64,000 bases of DNA from Extensimonas vulgaris. Its GTDB lineage: Bacteria > Pseudomonadota > Gammaproteobacteria > Burkholderiales > Burkholderiaceae_C. Of the stretch, positions 18,160-29,603 are shown in pieces. Within the stretch, counting starts at the first letter, position 1; every line of letters begins with the position of its first letter. The position numbers and the translations under genes are program-made. The notes beneath the pieces are model-generated. The model searched no databases and had not been told where the DNA came from. It saw only the letters and a program-made list of their open reading frames with translations. The DNA lies in NCBI RefSeq assembly GCF_003337425.1, contig NZ_QPJU01000005.1:162282-226281 (forward strand), written 5' to 3'.

Positions 18160-19413
18160 ATGGCTGAAATCAAAAACTATTCCCTGAACTTCGGCCCCCA
18201 GCACCCGGCGGCGCACGGCGTGCTGCGTTTGGTGCTCGAACTCGACGGTGAGGTCGTGCAACGCGCCGACCCGCACATCGGCCTGTTGCACCGCGCAACC
18301 GAAAAGCTCGCCGAGCACAAGACGTTCATCCAGTCGCTGCCTTACATGGACCGGCTCGATTACGTCTCCATGATGTGCAACGAGCACGCCTACTGTCTGG
18401 CGATCGAAAAGCTGTTGGGCATAGAGGTGCCGCTGCGCGCGCAATATATCCGCGTGATGTTTGCTGAAATCACGCGCCTGTTGAACCACCTGATGTGGTT
18501 GGGTTCGCACGGTAACGACTGCGGCAGCTCCACGATCCTGATCTACACCTTTCGCGAGCGCGAAGACCTGTTCGATATGTACGAGGCCGTTTCCGGCGCG
18601 CGCATGCACGCGGCGTACTTTCGCCCTGGCGGTGTCTATCGCGACCTGCCCGACAGCATGCCGCAATTCAAGGTCAGCAAGATCAAAGGGCCGAAAGAGC
18701 TCGCCGAACTCAACCGCAACCGCCAAGGCTCCTTGCTCGACTTCATCGATGATTTCACGCAGCGTTTTCCGCAGTGCGTCGATGAATACGAAACCCTGCT
18801 GACCGACAACCGCATCTGGAAGCAGCGCACCGTAGGCATCGGCGTCGTCACGCCCGAGCGTGCGCTGAATCTGGGCATGACCGGCCCCATGTTGCGAGGC
18901 TCCGGCATCGCCTGGGACTTGCGTAAAAAGCAGCCTTACGAGGTCTATGACCGCATGGATTTCGATATTCCCGTGGGCAAGACGGGCGATTGCTACGACC
19001 GCTATCTCGTGCGCGTGCACGAGATGCGTGAGTCCAACCGCATCATCAAGCAGTGCGTCGATTGGCTGCGCGCCAATCCCGGCCCGGTAATCACCGACAA
19101 CCACAAGGTGGCCCCGCCTTCGCGCGAAGCCATGAAGTCCAACATGGAAGAGCTGATCCACCACTTCAAGCTCTTCACCGAAGGCTTCCACGTGCCCGAA
19201 GGCGAGGCCTACGCGGCCGTCGAGCATCCCAAAGGCGAATTCGGCATCTATCTCGTGAGCGACGGTGCCAACAAGCCGTACCGGCTGAAGATTCGTGCAC
19301 CAGGCTTCGTGCACTTGTCTGCACTCGATGAAATCGCGCGTGGCCACATGCTCGCCGACGCCGTGGCCATCATAGGCACCCTGGATATCGTGTTCGGAGA
19401 GATTGACCGATGA
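18160..19413 (+). CDS. nuoD: NADH-quinone oxidoreductase subunit D
   Basis: 417 residues, the 49-kDa subunit related to the large subunit of NiFe hydrogenases. It opens with [20 protein letters not shown], which lines the quinone cavity, and contains the conserved [10 protein letters not shown] and [18 protein letters not shown] segments. The hydrogenase metal-binding cysteines are absent, as expected. It starts 6 bases after nuoC and its stop overlaps the nuoE start as ATGA. Confidence 0.97.
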   Translation: MAEIKNYSLNFGPQHPAAHGVLRLVLELDGEVVQRADPHIGLLHRATEKLAEHKTFIQSLPYMDRLDYVSMMCNEHAYCLAIEKLLGIEVPLRAQYIRVMFAEITRLLNHLMWLGSHGNDCGSSTILIYTFREREDLFDMYEAVSGARMHAAYFRPGGVYRDLPDSMPQFKVSKIKGPKELAELNRNRQGSLLDFIDDFTQRFPQCVDEYETLLTDNRIWKQRTVGIGVVTPERALNLGMTGPMLRGSGIAWDLRKKQPYEVYDRMDFDIPVGKTGDCYDRYLVRVHEMRESNRIIKQCVDWLRANPGPVITDNHKVAPPSREAMKSNMEELIHHFKLFTEGFHVPEGEAYAAVEHPKGEFGIYLVSDGANKPYRLKIRAPGFVHLSALDEIARGHMLADAVAIIGTLDIVFGEIDR

Positions 19414-19901
19414 TTTCTGAAGCGACCAAAGCCCGCTTTGCCCGCGAAGTGGCCAAATACCCCGCCGAGCAAAAGCAGTCTGCTGTGATCGCCTGCCTGT
19501 CCATCGTGCAGCAGGAGCAGGGCTGGGTGAGCCCTGAAGCCGAGCAGGACGTGGCCGATTACCTCGGCATGCCCACTATCGCCGTGCACGAAGTCACCAC
19601 TTTCTACAACATGTTCAACCAGGCGCCGGTGGGCAGATTCAAGCTCAACGTCTGCACCAATTTGCCCTGCCAGTTGCGTGATGGTCATAAGGCGTTGCAC
19701 TATTTGGAGCAAAAGCTTGGCATCCAGATGGGCGAGACCACGGCCGACGGCATGTTCACGCTGCAACAGTGTGAATGCCTGGGCGCGTGTGCTGATGCAC
19801 CGGTGATGCTGGTCAACGACCGCACAATGTGCAGCTTCATGGACAACGAAAAGCTCGACCAACTGATCGATGGCCTGCGCCAGGCCGAGGAGCGCCCATG
19901 A
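19410..19901 (+). CDS. nuoE: NADH-quinone oxidoreductase subunit E
   Basis: 163 residues, the 24-kDa thioredoxin-like subunit. The 2Fe-2S cluster N1a ligands are Cys82 and Cys87 (VCTNLPC) and Cys123 and Cys127 (CLGAC); an extra Cys121 adjoins the second pair. The helical N-terminal part has [20 protein letters not shown]. It overlaps nuoD and nuoF by ATGA at both ends, indicating tight translational coupling of the NADH-input module. Confidence 0.97.
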   Translation: MISEATKARFAREVAKYPAEQKQSAVIACLSIVQQEQGWVSPEAEQDVADYLGMPTIAVHEVTTFYNMFNQAPVGRFKLNVCTNLPCQLRDGHKALHYLEQKLGIQMGETTADGMFTLQQCECLGACADAPVMLVNDRTMCSFMDNEKLDQLIDGLRQAEERP

Positions 19902-21268
19902 CTACGGCAGCACAAATTTTGGCGCAGTTCCAGGCCACAGGCGTGCAGACCTGTTTCCATGGGCGCCACATCAACCCGCAGATTTACGCTGGACTGGACG
20001 GCAGCAACTGGAGCCTCAAAGATTACGAAGCGCGCGGCGGCTACCAGGCTCTACGCAAAATTCTCGGCAAGGATGGTGGCGAAGGGCTTACCCAAGACCA
20101 GGTGATTGCCACGGTGAAGGAGTCGGGCCTGCGCGGCCGCGGTGGCGCGGGTTTTCCCACGGGCTTGAAGTGGAGCTTCATGCCGCGCCAGTTCCCGGGG
20201 CAAAAATACTTGGTCTGCAATTCCGACGAAGGCGAGCCAGGCACCTGCAAAGACCGCGACATCCTGCGCTACAACCCGCATACCGTCATCGAGGGCATGA
20301 TCATCGCGGCCTACGCCATGGGCATCAGCGTGGGTTACAACTACATCCACGGCGAGATTTTCCAGGTATACGAGCGCTTCGAGGCCGCACTTGAAGAAGC
20401 GCGTGCTGCGGGCTACCTCGGTGAACGCATTTTGGGCAGCGATTTCAGCTTCCAACTGCACGCCGCGCATGGTTTTGGGGCCTACATCTGCGGCGAGGAA
20501 ACAGCTCTGCTCGAGTCCCTCGAAGGCAAAAAAGGCCAGCCGCGCTTCAAGCCACCTTTCCCCGCCAGTTTTGGCCTGTACGGCAAGCCCACGACGATCA
20601 ACAACACGGAAACCTTTGCAGCGGTCCCCTGGATCATCCGCAATGGTGGCGCAGCCTATCTGGCGTGTGGCAAGCCCAACAATGGCGGCACCAAGATTTT
20701 TTCCGTCAGTGGCGACGTCGAAAATCCCGGCAATTACGAGATTCCACTGGGTACGCCATTTGCCAAACTGCTCGAATTGGCGGGCGGAGTACGCAAGGGG
20801 CGCAAGCTCAAGGCCGTAATTCCCGGGGGGTCTTCGGCGCCGGTGCTGCCCGCATCCATCATGATGGAGTGCACCATGGATTACGACTCCATCTCCAAGG
20901 CCGGCTCCATGCTGGGCTCGGGCGCCGTGATCGTGATGGACGATACGCGCTGCATGGTCGAAAGTCTCCTGCGCCTGTCCTACTTTTATGCCCACGAATC
21001 CTGCGGCCAATGCACCCCGTGCCGTGAAGGCACGGGGTGGCTGTGGCGCCTGGTGGACCGCATCCACAAAGGGCAGGGCCGCGAGGGTGATTTGGAGTTG
21101 CTCGACTCGGTCGGAGAAAACATCATGGGCCGCACGATTTGCGCGCTCGGCGATGCTGCAGCCATGCCGGTGCGCGCCATGCTCAAACATTTCCGTCCCG
21201 AGTTTGAGGCGAAGATCCGCAGCAAGGCTGGGCAGGGTGCTGTTCCCGTCAACTCTGCATCTGCCTGA
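19898..21268 (+). CDS. nuoF: NADH-quinone oxidoreductase subunit F
   Basis: 456 residues. The NADH- and FMN-binding domain has [13 protein letters not shown] near residue 80 and [16 protein letters not shown] after it. The 4Fe-4S cluster N3 motif [12 protein letters not shown] is near residue 366 with a further Cys (TICALGD) downstream. It oxidises NADH and starts the electron chain of complex I. The start is the ATG overlapping the nuoE stop; a longer reading upstream lies within nuoE. Confidence 0.97.
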   Translation: MTTAAQILAQFQATGVQTCFHGRHINPQIYAGLDGSNWSLKDYEARGGYQALRKILGKDGGEGLTQDQVIATVKESGLRGRGGAGFPTGLKWSFMPRQFPGQKYLVCNSDEGEPGTCKDRDILRYNPHTVIEGMIIAAYAMGISVGYNYIHGEIFQVYERFEAALEEARAAGYLGERILGSDFSFQLHAAHGFGAYICGEETALLESLEGKKGQPRFKPPFPASFGLYGKPTTINNTETFAAVPWIIRNGGAAYLACGKPNNGGTKIFSVSGDVENPGNYEIPLGTPFAKLLELAGGVRKGRKLKAVIPGGSSAPVLPASIMMECTMDYDSISKAGSMLGSGAVIVMDDTRCMVESLLRLSYFYAHESCGQCTPCREGTGWLWRLVDRIHKGQGREGDLELLDSVGENIMGRTICALGDAAAMPVRAMLKHFRPEFEAKIRSKAGQGAVPVNSASA

Positions 21269-21282
21269 TCGCGAGAACGAAT

Positions 21283-23418
21283 ATGGTTGAAATTGAACTG
21301 GACGGTCAGAAAGTGGAAGTCGCCGAAGGCAGCATGGTGATGCATGCGGCAGAAAAGGCGGGCACGTACATACCCCATTTTTGCTACCACAAAAAGCTCT
21401 CGATCGCGGCCAATTGCCGCATGTGCCTCGTCGATGTGGAAAAGGCGCCCAAGCCCATGCCGGCCTGCGCGACGCCGGTCACGCAAGGGATGGTCGTGCG
21501 CACCACGAGCGAGAAAGCCATCAAGGCGCAAAAGGCCGTAATGGAGTTCTTGCTCATCAACCATCCCCTCGATTGCCCGATTTGCGACCAGGGCGGTGAA
21601 TGCCAGTTGCAAGACCTGGCCGTGGGCTACGGAGGTTCGGCCTCGCGCTACCAGGAGGAAAAGCGCGTGGTGTTTCACAAGGATGTAGGGCCGCTGATTT
21701 CCATGGAGGAGATGAGCCGCTGCATCCATTGCACGCGCTGCGTGCGCTTCGGTCAGGAAATTGCCGGCGTCATGGAACTGGGCATGATCCACCGCGGCGA
21801 GCATTCCGAAATCACCACGGTATCCGGCAGCACAGTCGATTCGGAACTGTCGGGCAACATGATAGACATTTGCCCCGTCGGTGCCTTGACGAGCAAACCG
21901 TTTCGTTACAGTGCACGCACCTGGGAGCTTTCGCGTCGTAAGTCCATCAGCCCCCACGATTCCACGGGCGCAAACCTGATCGTGCAGGTCAAAAACCACA
22001 AGGTCATGCGCGTCGTGCCCTTCGAGAACGAAGAAGTCAATGAATGCTGGATCGCTGACCGTGACCGGTTTTCCTACGAAGCGCTCAATAGCGCGGAGCG
22101 CTTGACCCAGCCGATGCTCAAGCAGGGAGGTGTCTGGAAGGAGGTCAACTGGCAGACGGCGCTCGAATATGTGGCGAATGGCCTGCAAGACATCAAGAAA
22201 AGACACGGCGCCGCAAGCATAGGCGCGCTGGTCAGCCCTCATAGCACGCTCGAAGAGCTCCATCTCGCCGTAGAGCTCGTGCGTGGCCTGGGCAGTGACA
22301 ACATAGACCATCGTTTGCGCCACGCCGAGTTTCCGCCTTTTTCGGGTGTGCGCTGGCTCGGTACCTCGATCGCATCGCTCTCGAAGCTCCAGCGTGTGTT
22401 GGTGGTTGGTTCCAATTTGCGCAAAGACCATCCTCTTTTCGCCCAGCGTATCCGTCAGGCAACGCGCCAGGGGTGCGTGGTCACTGCGATCAATGCCCTG
22501 CAACACGATTGGGCCATGCCGGTGGCCCATACGCTGCTGCAGCCGGCTTCCGGTTGGGTGGCGGCATTGGCCGAAGTGGCCGCGGCAATCGCCGAGGCAA
22601 AAGGATTGCCGCTGCCTGCGGGCGTCAACGCTTCTTTTGATGCTACAGCGCAAGCGATAGCGCAATCGCTGCTCAGTGGCGAACGCAAGGCTGTGTTGCT
22701 GGGCAACGCGGCAGCACACCATGCACAAGCCTCGCGTTTGTTGGCGCTCGCATACTGGATTGGCACGCAGACAGGTGCATCGATCGGTTATTTGACGGAA
22801 GCGGCCAACACCGTCGGAGCTCAATTCGTGCATGCCCAGCCAATGCAGGGCGGGCAAAATGCTGCGCAAATGCTCGCCGGTGGGCTCAAGGCCGTGCTTT
22901 TGCTGAATACCGAACCCGTGTTCGATTCCGCAGCTGGTGCCAAAGCCGTCTCTGCCTTGAGTGCCGCAGACATGGTCGTGACCATGAGTCCGTTCAAGGC
23001 GAACATGGAGTTCAGTGACGTGCTTCTGCCCATCGCACCGTTTACAGAAACTTCCGGAAGTTTTGTAAATGCCGAAGGACGCTTGCAGAGTTTTCACGCT
23101 GTAGTGCGGCCTTTGGGTGAGACACGACCCGCCTGGAAAGTGTTGCGTGTGCTCGCCAATATGCTCGAAATACCGGGATTCGAGTTCGAGTCCTCGCAGG
23201 AAGTGTTGATGCTCGCAACCAAGACCCCGGTTGGGCAAGAGCCTGCCATCGCTGCCTCCGCATTGAACAATCAGCCGGGCGAGGCGGGCGAAGCCGTCAG
23301 CGCCGCGGGCGAACCGGTGGTGGCGTCCATATACCAACTCGACGGCTTGGTACGACGCGCTCCATCTTTGCAGCGCACCGCTGATGCGCGCAGCGCAAGG
23401 GAAGGGGGCGTGGCATGA
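21283..23418 (+). CDS. nuoG: NADH-quinone oxidoreductase subunit G
   Basis: 711 residues. The N-terminal ferredoxin domain binds a 2Fe-2S cluster through Cys34, Cys45, Cys48 and Cys62. Next comes [14 protein letters not shown] with the His/Cys 4Fe-4S site, then [16 protein letters not shown] for a second 4Fe-4S. A degenerate molybdopterin-oxidoreductase domain makes up the rest. It is shorter than enterobacterial NuoG, which is usual in this lineage. The last residues are divergent. Its stop overlaps the nuoH start (ATGA). Confidence 0.96.
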   Translation: MVEIELDGQKVEVAEGSMVMHAAEKAGTYIPHFCYHKKLSIAANCRMCLVDVEKAPKPMPACATPVTQGMVVRTTSEKAIKAQKAVMEFLLINHPLDCPICDQGGECQLQDLAVGYGGSASRYQEEKRVVFHKDVGPLISMEEMSRCIHCTRCVRFGQEIAGVMELGMIHRGEHSEITTVSGSTVDSELSGNMIDICPVGALTSKPFRYSARTWELSRRKSISPHDSTGANLIVQVKNHKVMRVVPFENEEVNECWIADRDRFSYEALNSAERLTQPMLKQGGVWKEVNWQTALEYVANGLQDIKKRHGAASIGALVSPHSTLEELHLAVELVRGLGSDNIDHRLRHAEFPPFSGVRWLGTSIASLSKLQRVLVVGSNLRKDHPLFAQRIRQATRQGCVVTAINALQHDWAMPVAHTLLQPASGWVAALAEVAAAIAEAKGLPLPAGVNASFDATAQAIAQSLLSGERKAVLLGNAAAHHAQASRLLALAYWIGTQTGASIGYLTEAANTVGAQFVHAQPMQGGQNAAQMLAGGLKAVLLLNTEPVFDSAAGAKAVSALSAADMVVTMSPFKANMEFSDVLLPIAPFTETSGSFVNAEGRLQSFHAVVRPLGETRPAWKVLRVLANMLEIPGFEFESSQEVLMLATKTPVGQEPAIAASALNNQPGEAGEAVSAAGEPVVASIYQLDGLVRRAPSLQRTADARSAREGGVA

Positions 23419-24497
23419 TCGATGCGCTCTACAACGCTGGCTTGGGTTTGAGTGGTCAGGCTTGGTGGACGCACGCCGGCTGGCCTGTCGTCTGGACCCT
23501 GCTCAAGATCGTCGCCGTGCTGATTCCGCTGCTGCTCGCAGTCGCTTACCTTACTTTGTGGGAACGCAAGCTGTTAGGTTTCATGCAGGTGCGTTATGGC
23601 CCCAACCGCGTCGGTCCCATGGGCTTGCTGCAGCCGATCGCCGATGCGCTGAAGTTGCTCACCAAAGAGATCATTCAGCCGGCGGCCGCTGACAAAGGGT
23701 TGTTTGTTCTTGGCCCCGTCATGGCCATCATGCCAGCGCTCGCGGCCTGGGTCGTGATTCCATTTGGCCCGCACGTGGCTCTGGCCGACGTGAATGCCGG
23801 CTTGTTGCTGATGATGGCCATCACTTCCATAGAGGTGTACGGTGTGATCATCGCCGGCTGGTCATCAAACTCGAAATACGCCTTTCTGGGTGCACTGCGC
23901 GCTTCAGCACAAATGGTGAGCTATGAAATCGCCATGGGTTTTTGTTTTCTCGTGGTCATCATGGTTTCCGGCAGCATGAACCTCACGGACATCGTCATGG
24001 TGCAGTCGCGCGGCATGGCCGCGGACATGGGGCTGGCATTTTTGTCATGGAACTGGCTGCCGCTTTTGCCCATGTTCATGGTGTATCTGATTTCCGGCGT
24101 TGCAGAAACCAACCGCCATCCGTTCGACGTGGTCGAAGGCGAAGCGGAGATCGTCGCTGGGCATATGGTCGAGTATTCGGGCATGGGCTTTGCCATCTTT
24201 TTCCTTGCAGAATACGCGAGCATGTGGCTGGTGTCGATTCTTGCTGTACTCATGTTCCTCGGCGGCTGGCTCTCTCCCATCAATACCGAGTTTTTCAGTG
24301 CCATCCCAGGGTGGATTTGGCTGGGCTTCAAGACTTTCGTCATAGTTTCTATGTTTATCTGGATTCGCGCCACCTTCCCGCGTTTTCGGTATGACCAGAT
24401 CATGCGTCTAGGATGGAAGATATTCATTCCAGTGACACTGGTGTGGCTGCTCGTCGTTGGCGTGTGGTTGCTCTCGCCTTGGAATATTTGGAAATAA
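23415..24497 (+). CDS. nuoH: NADH-quinone oxidoreductase subunit H
   Basis: 360 residues with about eight membrane helices (ND1 homologue). Conserved pieces include [26 protein letters not shown]-type [19 protein letters not shown], and the acidic quinone-channel loop [20 protein letters not shown]. It forms the quinone entry chamber between the peripheral and membrane arms. It is coupled to nuoG and followed by nuoI after 12 bases. Confidence 0.97.
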   Translation: MIDALYNAGLGLSGQAWWTHAGWPVVWTLLKIVAVLIPLLLAVAYLTLWERKLLGFMQVRYGPNRVGPMGLLQPIADALKLLTKEIIQPAAADKGLFVLGPVMAIMPALAAWVVIPFGPHVALADVNAGLLLMMAITSIEVYGVIIAGWSSNSKYAFLGALRASAQMVSYEIAMGFCFLVVIMVSGSMNLTDIVMVQSRGMAADMGLAFLSWNWLPLLPMFMVYLISGVAETNRHPFDVVEGEAEIVAGHMVEYSGMGFAIFFLAEYASMWLVSILAVLMFLGGWLSPINTEFFSAIPGWIWLGFKTFVIVSMFIWIRATFPRFRYDQIMRLGWKIFIPVTLVWLLVVGVWLLSPWNIWK

Positions 24498-24509
24498 GCG
24501 GGGACACAA

Positions 24510-25019
24510 ATGGCCGCTGTTGCTGCTGCACCTTTTTCACTCAAGGACTTTTTTAAGAGTTTTTTGCTCGTCGAATTGTTTAAGGGTATGACTTTGACGG
24601 GGCGTTATGCGTTTCGTCGTAAAGTTACTGTGCAATATCCCGAGGAAAAGACGCCGTTGTCACCCCGGTTTCGCGGCCTGCACGCTCTGCGCCGCTACGA
24701 AAACGGCGAAGAGCGTTGCATTGCTTGCAAGCTTTGTGAGGCTGTATGCCCAGCGATGGCGATCACCATCGAGTCGCAGCAACGTGAAGATGGTACCCGT
24801 CGCACCACGCGCTACGATATCGATTTGACAAAGTGCATTTTTTGCGGTTTTTGTGAGGAAAGCTGCCCGGTCGATTCGATTGTCGAAACCCATATTTTCG
24901 AATATCACGGTGAAAAGCGCGGTGATTTGTATTTCACGAAAGAAATGTTGCTGGCCATAGGCGACAAATACGAAGCGGAAATCGCTGCCGCCAAGGCTGC
25001 AGACGCGAAATATCGCTGA
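24510..25019 (+). CDS. nuoI: NADH-quinone oxidoreductase subunit I
   Basis: 169 residues, TYKY homologue with two 4Fe-4S clusters (N6a and N6b). The two ferredoxin motifs [12 protein letters not shown] (about residues 70-81) and [12 protein letters not shown] (about 109-120) are intact. An N-terminal amphipathic stretch anchors it to the membrane arm. It carries electrons from NuoG to NuoB. Confidence 0.97.
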   Translation: MAAVAAAPFSLKDFFKSFLLVELFKGMTLTGRYAFRRKVTVQYPEEKTPLSPRFRGLHALRRYENGEERCIACKLCEAVCPAMAITIESQQREDGTRRTTRYDIDLTKCIFCGFCEESCPVDSIVETHIFEYHGEKRGDLYFTKEMLLAIGDKYEAEIAAAKAADAKYR

Positions 25020-25069
25020 AGCCCGGCGACCAACAAAACTAGACCAGACTTTCTATAAAGAACCGATTC

Positions 25070-25732
25070 ATGGACGCCAAGACTGGTTTCTTCTATTTTT
25101 TTTCGATCGTGCTGCTGTTCGCGGCCTTTCGGGTGGTGACCGCGCGCAATCCCGTGCACGCGGTGCTGTATTTGATACTGGCCTTCGCCCAGGCGGCTGG
25201 GCTTTGGATGTTGCTGAAAGCGGAGTTTCTTGCCATCGCGCTCGTGCTTGTATATTTGGGTGCGGTGATGGTTCTGTTTCTATTCGTGGTGATGATGCTG
25301 GATATGCATGTTGATACCGCCCGCAAAGGTTTCTGGAATCACTTCCCCTTGGCAGTCACGATTGGCGCACTGATCGCGCTCGAGATGGCTGCGGTGCTCA
25401 TGGGAGGTTTCCGTGGTGTCGAGGAGCCAAAGACCACGTCTGTTGTTATGAATTCTGCAGAGAGCACGGTACAGGCATCTAATGTGAAGGCTTTGGGGAA
25501 GCTGCTTTATACAGAGTATCTTTACCCGATTGAAATTGCTGCCATCATTCTTCTGGTTGCGATGATTGCTGCGATAGCTTTGACGCTGCGTCGTCGCAAA
25601 GACAGCAAGATGATAGATCCCTCCAAACAAGTGCATGTGCGTGCTGCTGATCGATTGACGGTATTGAAAATAACCTCAACTCCAAGAACTGGGCCGGTCA
25701 ATGATGTACCAATTGAGGAGAAAAAAATATGA
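25070..25732 (+). CDS. nuoJ: NADH-quinone oxidoreductase subunit J
   Basis: 220 residues with five predicted membrane helices. The conserved third helix [20 protein letters not shown] includes the pi-bulge region of ND6. The C-terminal 50 residues after the last helix are hydrophilic and poorly conserved. A 50-base gap follows nuoI, the widest in the first half of the operon. The stop overlaps nuoK (ATGA). Confidence 0.95.
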   Translation: MDAKTGFFYFFSIVLLFAAFRVVTARNPVHAVLYLILAFAQAAGLWMLLKAEFLAIALVLVYLGAVMVLFLFVVMMLDMHVDTARKGFWNHFPLAVTIGALIALEMAAVLMGGFRGVEEPKTTSVVMNSAESTVQASNVKALGKLLYTEYLYPIEIAAIILLVAMIAAIALTLRRRKDSKMIDPSKQVHVRAADRLTVLKITSTPRTGPVNDVPIEEKKI

Positions 25733-26037
25733 CTTTGACTCTGGGTCATTATCTTTCATTGGGAGCAATGCTTTTTGCGCTCTCGGCAATTGGGATATTC
25801 TTGAATCGGAAAAATCTCATTGTCTTGCTCATGGCTATAGAGCTCATGTTGTTGGCAGTGAATACTAATTTTGTGGCATTTTCACACTACCTCGGCGACA
25901 TGCACGGTCAGGTGTTCGTTTTTTTCGTTCTGACTGTTGCAGCTGCGGAATCGGCTATCGGTCTAGCCATCTTGGTGCTTTTGTTCCGCAACAAAGCTAA
26001 TATTGACGCGGAAGAGCTCAATACCCTCAAGGGTTGA
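25729..26037 (+). CDS. nuoK: NADH-quinone oxidoreductase subunit K
   Basis: 102 residues with three membrane helices (ND4L homologue). The two buried glutamates needed for proton transfer are in [19 protein letters not shown] and [15 protein letters not shown]. It overlaps nuoJ and precedes nuoL by 28 bases. Confidence 0.97.
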   Translation: MTLTLGHYLSLGAMLFALSAIGIFLNRKNLIVLLMAIELMLLAVNTNFVAFSHYLGDMHGQVFVFFVLTVAAAESAIGLAILVLLFRNKANIDAEELNTLKG

Positions 26038-26065
26038 GTTATAGACATACGCAAGGTTCTCTAGC

Positions 26066-28090
26066 ATGAGTCAAACCCTTTCCCCTGCCATACTTTTGGC
26101 CGTGCCCTTGGCGCCGCTCATAGGCGCCGTGCTAGTGGGTATTTTTGGTACCTCTCTGGGCGGAAACAAAATTGGTCGCCGTCTGAGTCATAGCTTGGCG
26201 ATTTTAGGTGTGCTCGTGGCCTTCATATTGTCGATTATGACCCTCAAGAGCACAGCGCTTGAGGGGGCGCGCTTCAATGGAACCATCTATACTTGGATGG
26301 TGACGGGCGGCTTGCAGATGGAGGTCGGGTTTTGGGTCGACAACCTGACAGCGATGATGATGGTTGTCGTGACCTTCGTTTCGCTCATGGTGCATATCTA
26401 CACCATAGGCTACATGGCAGAGGACGAGGGGTACGACCGATTTTTTGCCTATATTTCGCTGTTTACTTTTTCTATGCTCATGCTGGTCATGAGCAACAAT
26501 CTGCTGCAGTTGTTCTTCGGCTGGGAAGCTGTGGGATTGGTTTCCTATTTGCTCATTGGATTCTGGTACAGCAAGCCTTCCGCCATTTTTGCCAACATGA
26601 AGGCTTTTTTGGTGAACCGGGTTGGCGACTTTGGGTTCATCTTGGGAATCGGTTTGATTGCTGCCTACGCAGGCACTTTGAATTACGGCGAGATTTTCAC
26701 TAAGGCGCATGCGCTGGCTGAGTTGGAATTCCCAGGAACGGACTGGATGCTGATTACCGTGATCTGCATCTGTCTGTTCATCGGCGCAATGGGTAAGAGT
26801 GCGCAGTTTCCTCTGCATGTGTGGCTGCCGGATTCCATGGAAGGTCCTACACCCATCTCTGCGCTGATTCATGCGGCCACCATGGTCACGGCGGGGATTT
26901 TCATGGTCGCGCGCATGTCGCCATTGTTCGAGCTTTCGGATACCGCGCTCAATTTCATCCTCGTCATTGGTGGCATTACAGCTTTGTTCATGGGTTTGCT
27001 GGGCATCATCCAGAACGACATCAAGCGCGTGGTTGCATATTCCACCCTGTCACAATTGGGGTACATGACGGTTGCGCTCGGTGCATCGGCTTATTCGGTA
27101 GCGGTATTTCACTTAATGACCCATGCGTTTTTCAAGGCGCTGCTGTTCCTGGGCGCGGGCTCGGTCATCTTGGGCTTGCATCACAATCAGGACATTCGCT
27201 GGATGGGCGGCGTGCGTAAATACATGCCGATCACGTGGATCACCTTCCTGTTGGCATCACTGGCGCTGATTGGTACGCCTTTCTTTTCCGGGTTTTACTC
27301 CAAAGACAGCATCATCGAGGCCGTGCACGCCAGCCAGTTGCCAGCCGCGGGATTCGCGCATTTCGCAGTGCTGGCAGGGGTTTTCATCACGGCGTTTTAT
27401 TCATTTCGCCTCTATTTTCTGGTCTTTCACGGCAAAGAGCGGTATGACCAGAATCCCGAGGCGCACGCGGAGGATGCACACGCGCACGGGCATGATACGC
27501 ACCACCATGCGCCGCACGAGTCTCCGTGGGTGGTGACGGTACCCTTGGTGTTGCTTGCGATTCCATCGGTGGTGTCGGGTTTCTTGTTCATCGGGCCCAT
27601 ACTGTTTGGTGATTTCTTCAAAGATGCCATCTTCGTTGATCTTGCCAAGCATCCTGCAATGGCAGAGCTTGCGCAGGCGTTTCATGGGCCGGTTGCCATG
27701 GCATTGCATGGTTTGCAGGCGGTGCCTTTTTGGCTTGCCTTAGCCGGTGTCGCCCTTGCTTACTACATGTATTTGGTGAATCCGGCGGTGCCTGCCGCGA
27801 TCAAGCGGAGCCTGCATCCGCTTTATGTTGTGATGGACAACAAGTATTACCTGGATTGGATCAACGAGAATATCATCGCTCGCGCAGCCAGAATTCTGGG
27901 CACGGTTCTGTGGAAGGGCGGTGATCGTGCCATCATCGATGGTGCCGTTGTGAATGGCTCCTGGAAAATTCTTGGCTGGGTGGCGGGTGTCGTGCGCTGG
28001 GTGCAGTCGGGATACATTTACCACTACGCGCTCTTCATGGTTTTGGGCGTCTTCGTGTTCATGACATATTTTGTCTGGCTCAACAAGTAG
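26066..28090 (+). CDS. nuoL: NADH-quinone oxidoreductase subunit L
   Basis: 674 residues, antiporter-like proton-pumping subunit (ND5 homologue) with the long lateral helix at its C-terminus. The conserved core includes FFGWEAVGLVSYLLIGFW, GKSAQFPLHVWLPDSMEGPT with the key Lys, and HAATMVTAGIFMVAR. An unusual histidine- and acid-rich loop (HAEDAHAHGHDTHHHAPHE, about residues 465-490) interrupts the C-terminal half, between membrane segments. It begins 28 bases after nuoK. Confidence 0.97.
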   Translation: MSQTLSPAILLAVPLAPLIGAVLVGIFGTSLGGNKIGRRLSHSLAILGVLVAFILSIMTLKSTALEGARFNGTIYTWMVTGGLQMEVGFWVDNLTAMMMVVVTFVSLMVHIYTIGYMAEDEGYDRFFAYISLFTFSMLMLVMSNNLLQLFFGWEAVGLVSYLLIGFWYSKPSAIFANMKAFLVNRVGDFGFILGIGLIAAYAGTLNYGEIFTKAHALAELEFPGTDWMLITVICICLFIGAMGKSAQFPLHVWLPDSMEGPTPISALIHAATMVTAGIFMVARMSPLFELSDTALNFILVIGGITALFMGLLGIIQNDIKRVVAYSTLSQLGYMTVALGASAYSVAVFHLMTHAFFKALLFLGAGSVILGLHHNQDIRWMGGVRKYMPITWITFLLASLALIGTPFFSGFYSKDSIIEAVHASQLPAAGFAHFAVLAGVFITAFYSFRLYFLVFHGKERYDQNPEAHAEDAHAHGHDTHHHAPHESPWVVTVPLVLLAIPSVVSGFLFIGPILFGDFFKDAIFVDLAKHPAMAELAQAFHGPVAMALHGLQAVPFWLALAGVALAYYMYLVNPAVPAAIKRSLHPLYVVMDNKYYLDWINENIIARAARILGTVLWKGGDRAIIDGAVVNGSWKILGWVAGVVRWVQSGYIYHYALFMVLGVFVFMTYFVWLNK

Positions 28091-28103
28091 GAGAAAAAGA
28101 AAA

Positions 28104-29579
28104 ATGGGATTGTTGAGTCTTGCTATTTGGATACCCATTGGCTTTGGTGCGTTATTGCTGACCTTGGGGCGTGAAGGCCAGGTGGTTGCGGTACGCTGGC
28201 TTGCCCTGCTGGGCGCATTTCTAGGGCTTTTGGTTACTTTGCCCTTATATGAAGGGTTTAAACTTGGAACGGCGGCGATGCAGTTTGTTGAGAAGACGAT
28301 CTGGATCGAAAGTTTCAACGTTTACTACCATCTCGGGATCGACGGAATTTCGTTCTGGTTCGTGCCGCTCACGGCGTTTATTACGTTGATCGTGGTTATT
28401 GCCTCGTGGGAGTCGGTCACGGAGCGCGTGAACCAATACATGGGCGCCTTTCTGATTCTTTCGGGTCTGATGATCGGTGTTTTTTCCGCGCTCGACGGTA
28501 TGCTGTTTTATGTCTTCTTCGAGGCGACGCTGATTCCCATGTACCTCATTATTGGTATCTGGGGTGGGCCAAACAAAATCTACGCCGCCTTCAAATTCTT
28601 TCTCTACACCCTGCTTGGTTCCTTGCTGATGCTGGTGGCGCTGATCTACCTCTACAACCAATCTGGCGGTAGTTTCGATATCGCTACTTGGCATAAGGTG
28701 CCCCTGGGTGCCACGGCGCAGACTTTGCTGTTTTTCGCATTTTTCGCTGCTTTTGCAGTCAAAGTACCCATGTGGCCGGTACATACCTGGCTGCCGGATG
28801 TGCACGTGGAAGCACCCACCGGCGGTTCTGCAGTGCTTGCCGCGATCATGCTAAAACTGGGTGCATATGGTTTTTTACGCTTCTCCCTGCCGATCACCCC
28901 GGACGCCGCGCATGAGTGGGCCTGGTTGATGATTGCACTGTCGCTGATTGCGGTCGTTTATGTAGGGCTCGTTGCCTTGGTGCAAACCGATATGAAAAAG
29001 CTTGTCGCATATTCTTCGGTAGCGCACATGGGTTTTGTGACGCTGGGCTTTTTCTTGTTCAACGAACTCGGGGTTTCGGGTGGGTTAGTACAAATGATCG
29101 CCCATGGTTTTGTTTCCGCTGCGATGTTTTTGGCCATAGGTGTTCTTTACGATCGTGTTCATTCTCGCGAAATTGCTGCTTACGGTGGTGTCATCAATAC
29201 CATGCCCCGGTTTGCCGCATTTGCTTTGCTTTTCTTTATGGCCAATTGTGGTTTGCCCGGAACAGCGGGTTTCGTCGGCGAATGGATGGTGATTCTTGCT
29301 GCAGTTCAATCGAATTTCTGGATTGGCCTCACTGCGGCTACAGCGCTCATACTGGGTGCGGCGTACACCTTGTGGATGTTCAAACGAGTGTATCTGGGGC
29401 CGATCGCCAATGAAAACGTGCGTAGCCTCAGCGACATCGGTAGCCGAGAGTTTTTGATCCTGACATTGCTCGCTTTGGCGGTATTGGCTATGGGTATTTA
29501 TCCTCGTCCCTTTACCGACGTGATGAACTCTTCTGTTGCAGAACTGCTGCGCCATGTGGCCCTGTCCAAGCTGAACTGA
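28104..29579 (+). CDS. nuoM: NADH-quinone oxidoreductase subunit M
   Basis: 491 residues, antiporter-like subunit (ND4 homologue) with about 14 membrane helices. Conserved proton-path segments are FEATLIPMYLIIGIWGG, VKVPMWPVHTWLPDVHVEAP and LVAYSSVAHMGFVTLG. The ATG at 28104, behind GGAGAAAAAG, gives the usual MGLLSLAIW start. A longer reading beginning inside nuoL is discarded. Confidence 0.97.
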   Translation: MGLLSLAIWIPIGFGALLLTLGREGQVVAVRWLALLGAFLGLLVTLPLYEGFKLGTAAMQFVEKTIWIESFNVYYHLGIDGISFWFVPLTAFITLIVVIASWESVTERVNQYMGAFLILSGLMIGVFSALDGMLFYVFFEATLIPMYLIIGIWGGPNKIYAAFKFFLYTLLGSLLMLVALIYLYNQSGGSFDIATWHKVPLGATAQTLLFFAFFAAFAVKVPMWPVHTWLPDVHVEAPTGGSAVLAAIMLKLGAYGFLRFSLPITPDAAHEWAWLMIALSLIAVVYVGLVALVQTDMKKLVAYSSVAHMGFVTLGFFLFNELGVSGGLVQMIAHGFVSAAMFLAIGVLYDRVHSREIAAYGGVINTMPRFAAFALLFFMANCGLPGTAGFVGEWMVILAAVQSNFWIGLTAATALILGAAYTLWMFKRVYLGPIANENVRSLSDIGSREFLILTLLALAVLAMGIYPRPFTDVMNSSVAELLRHVALSKLN

Positions 29580-29603
29580 CAAGACTGAACCGAAAGATTC
29601 GAG

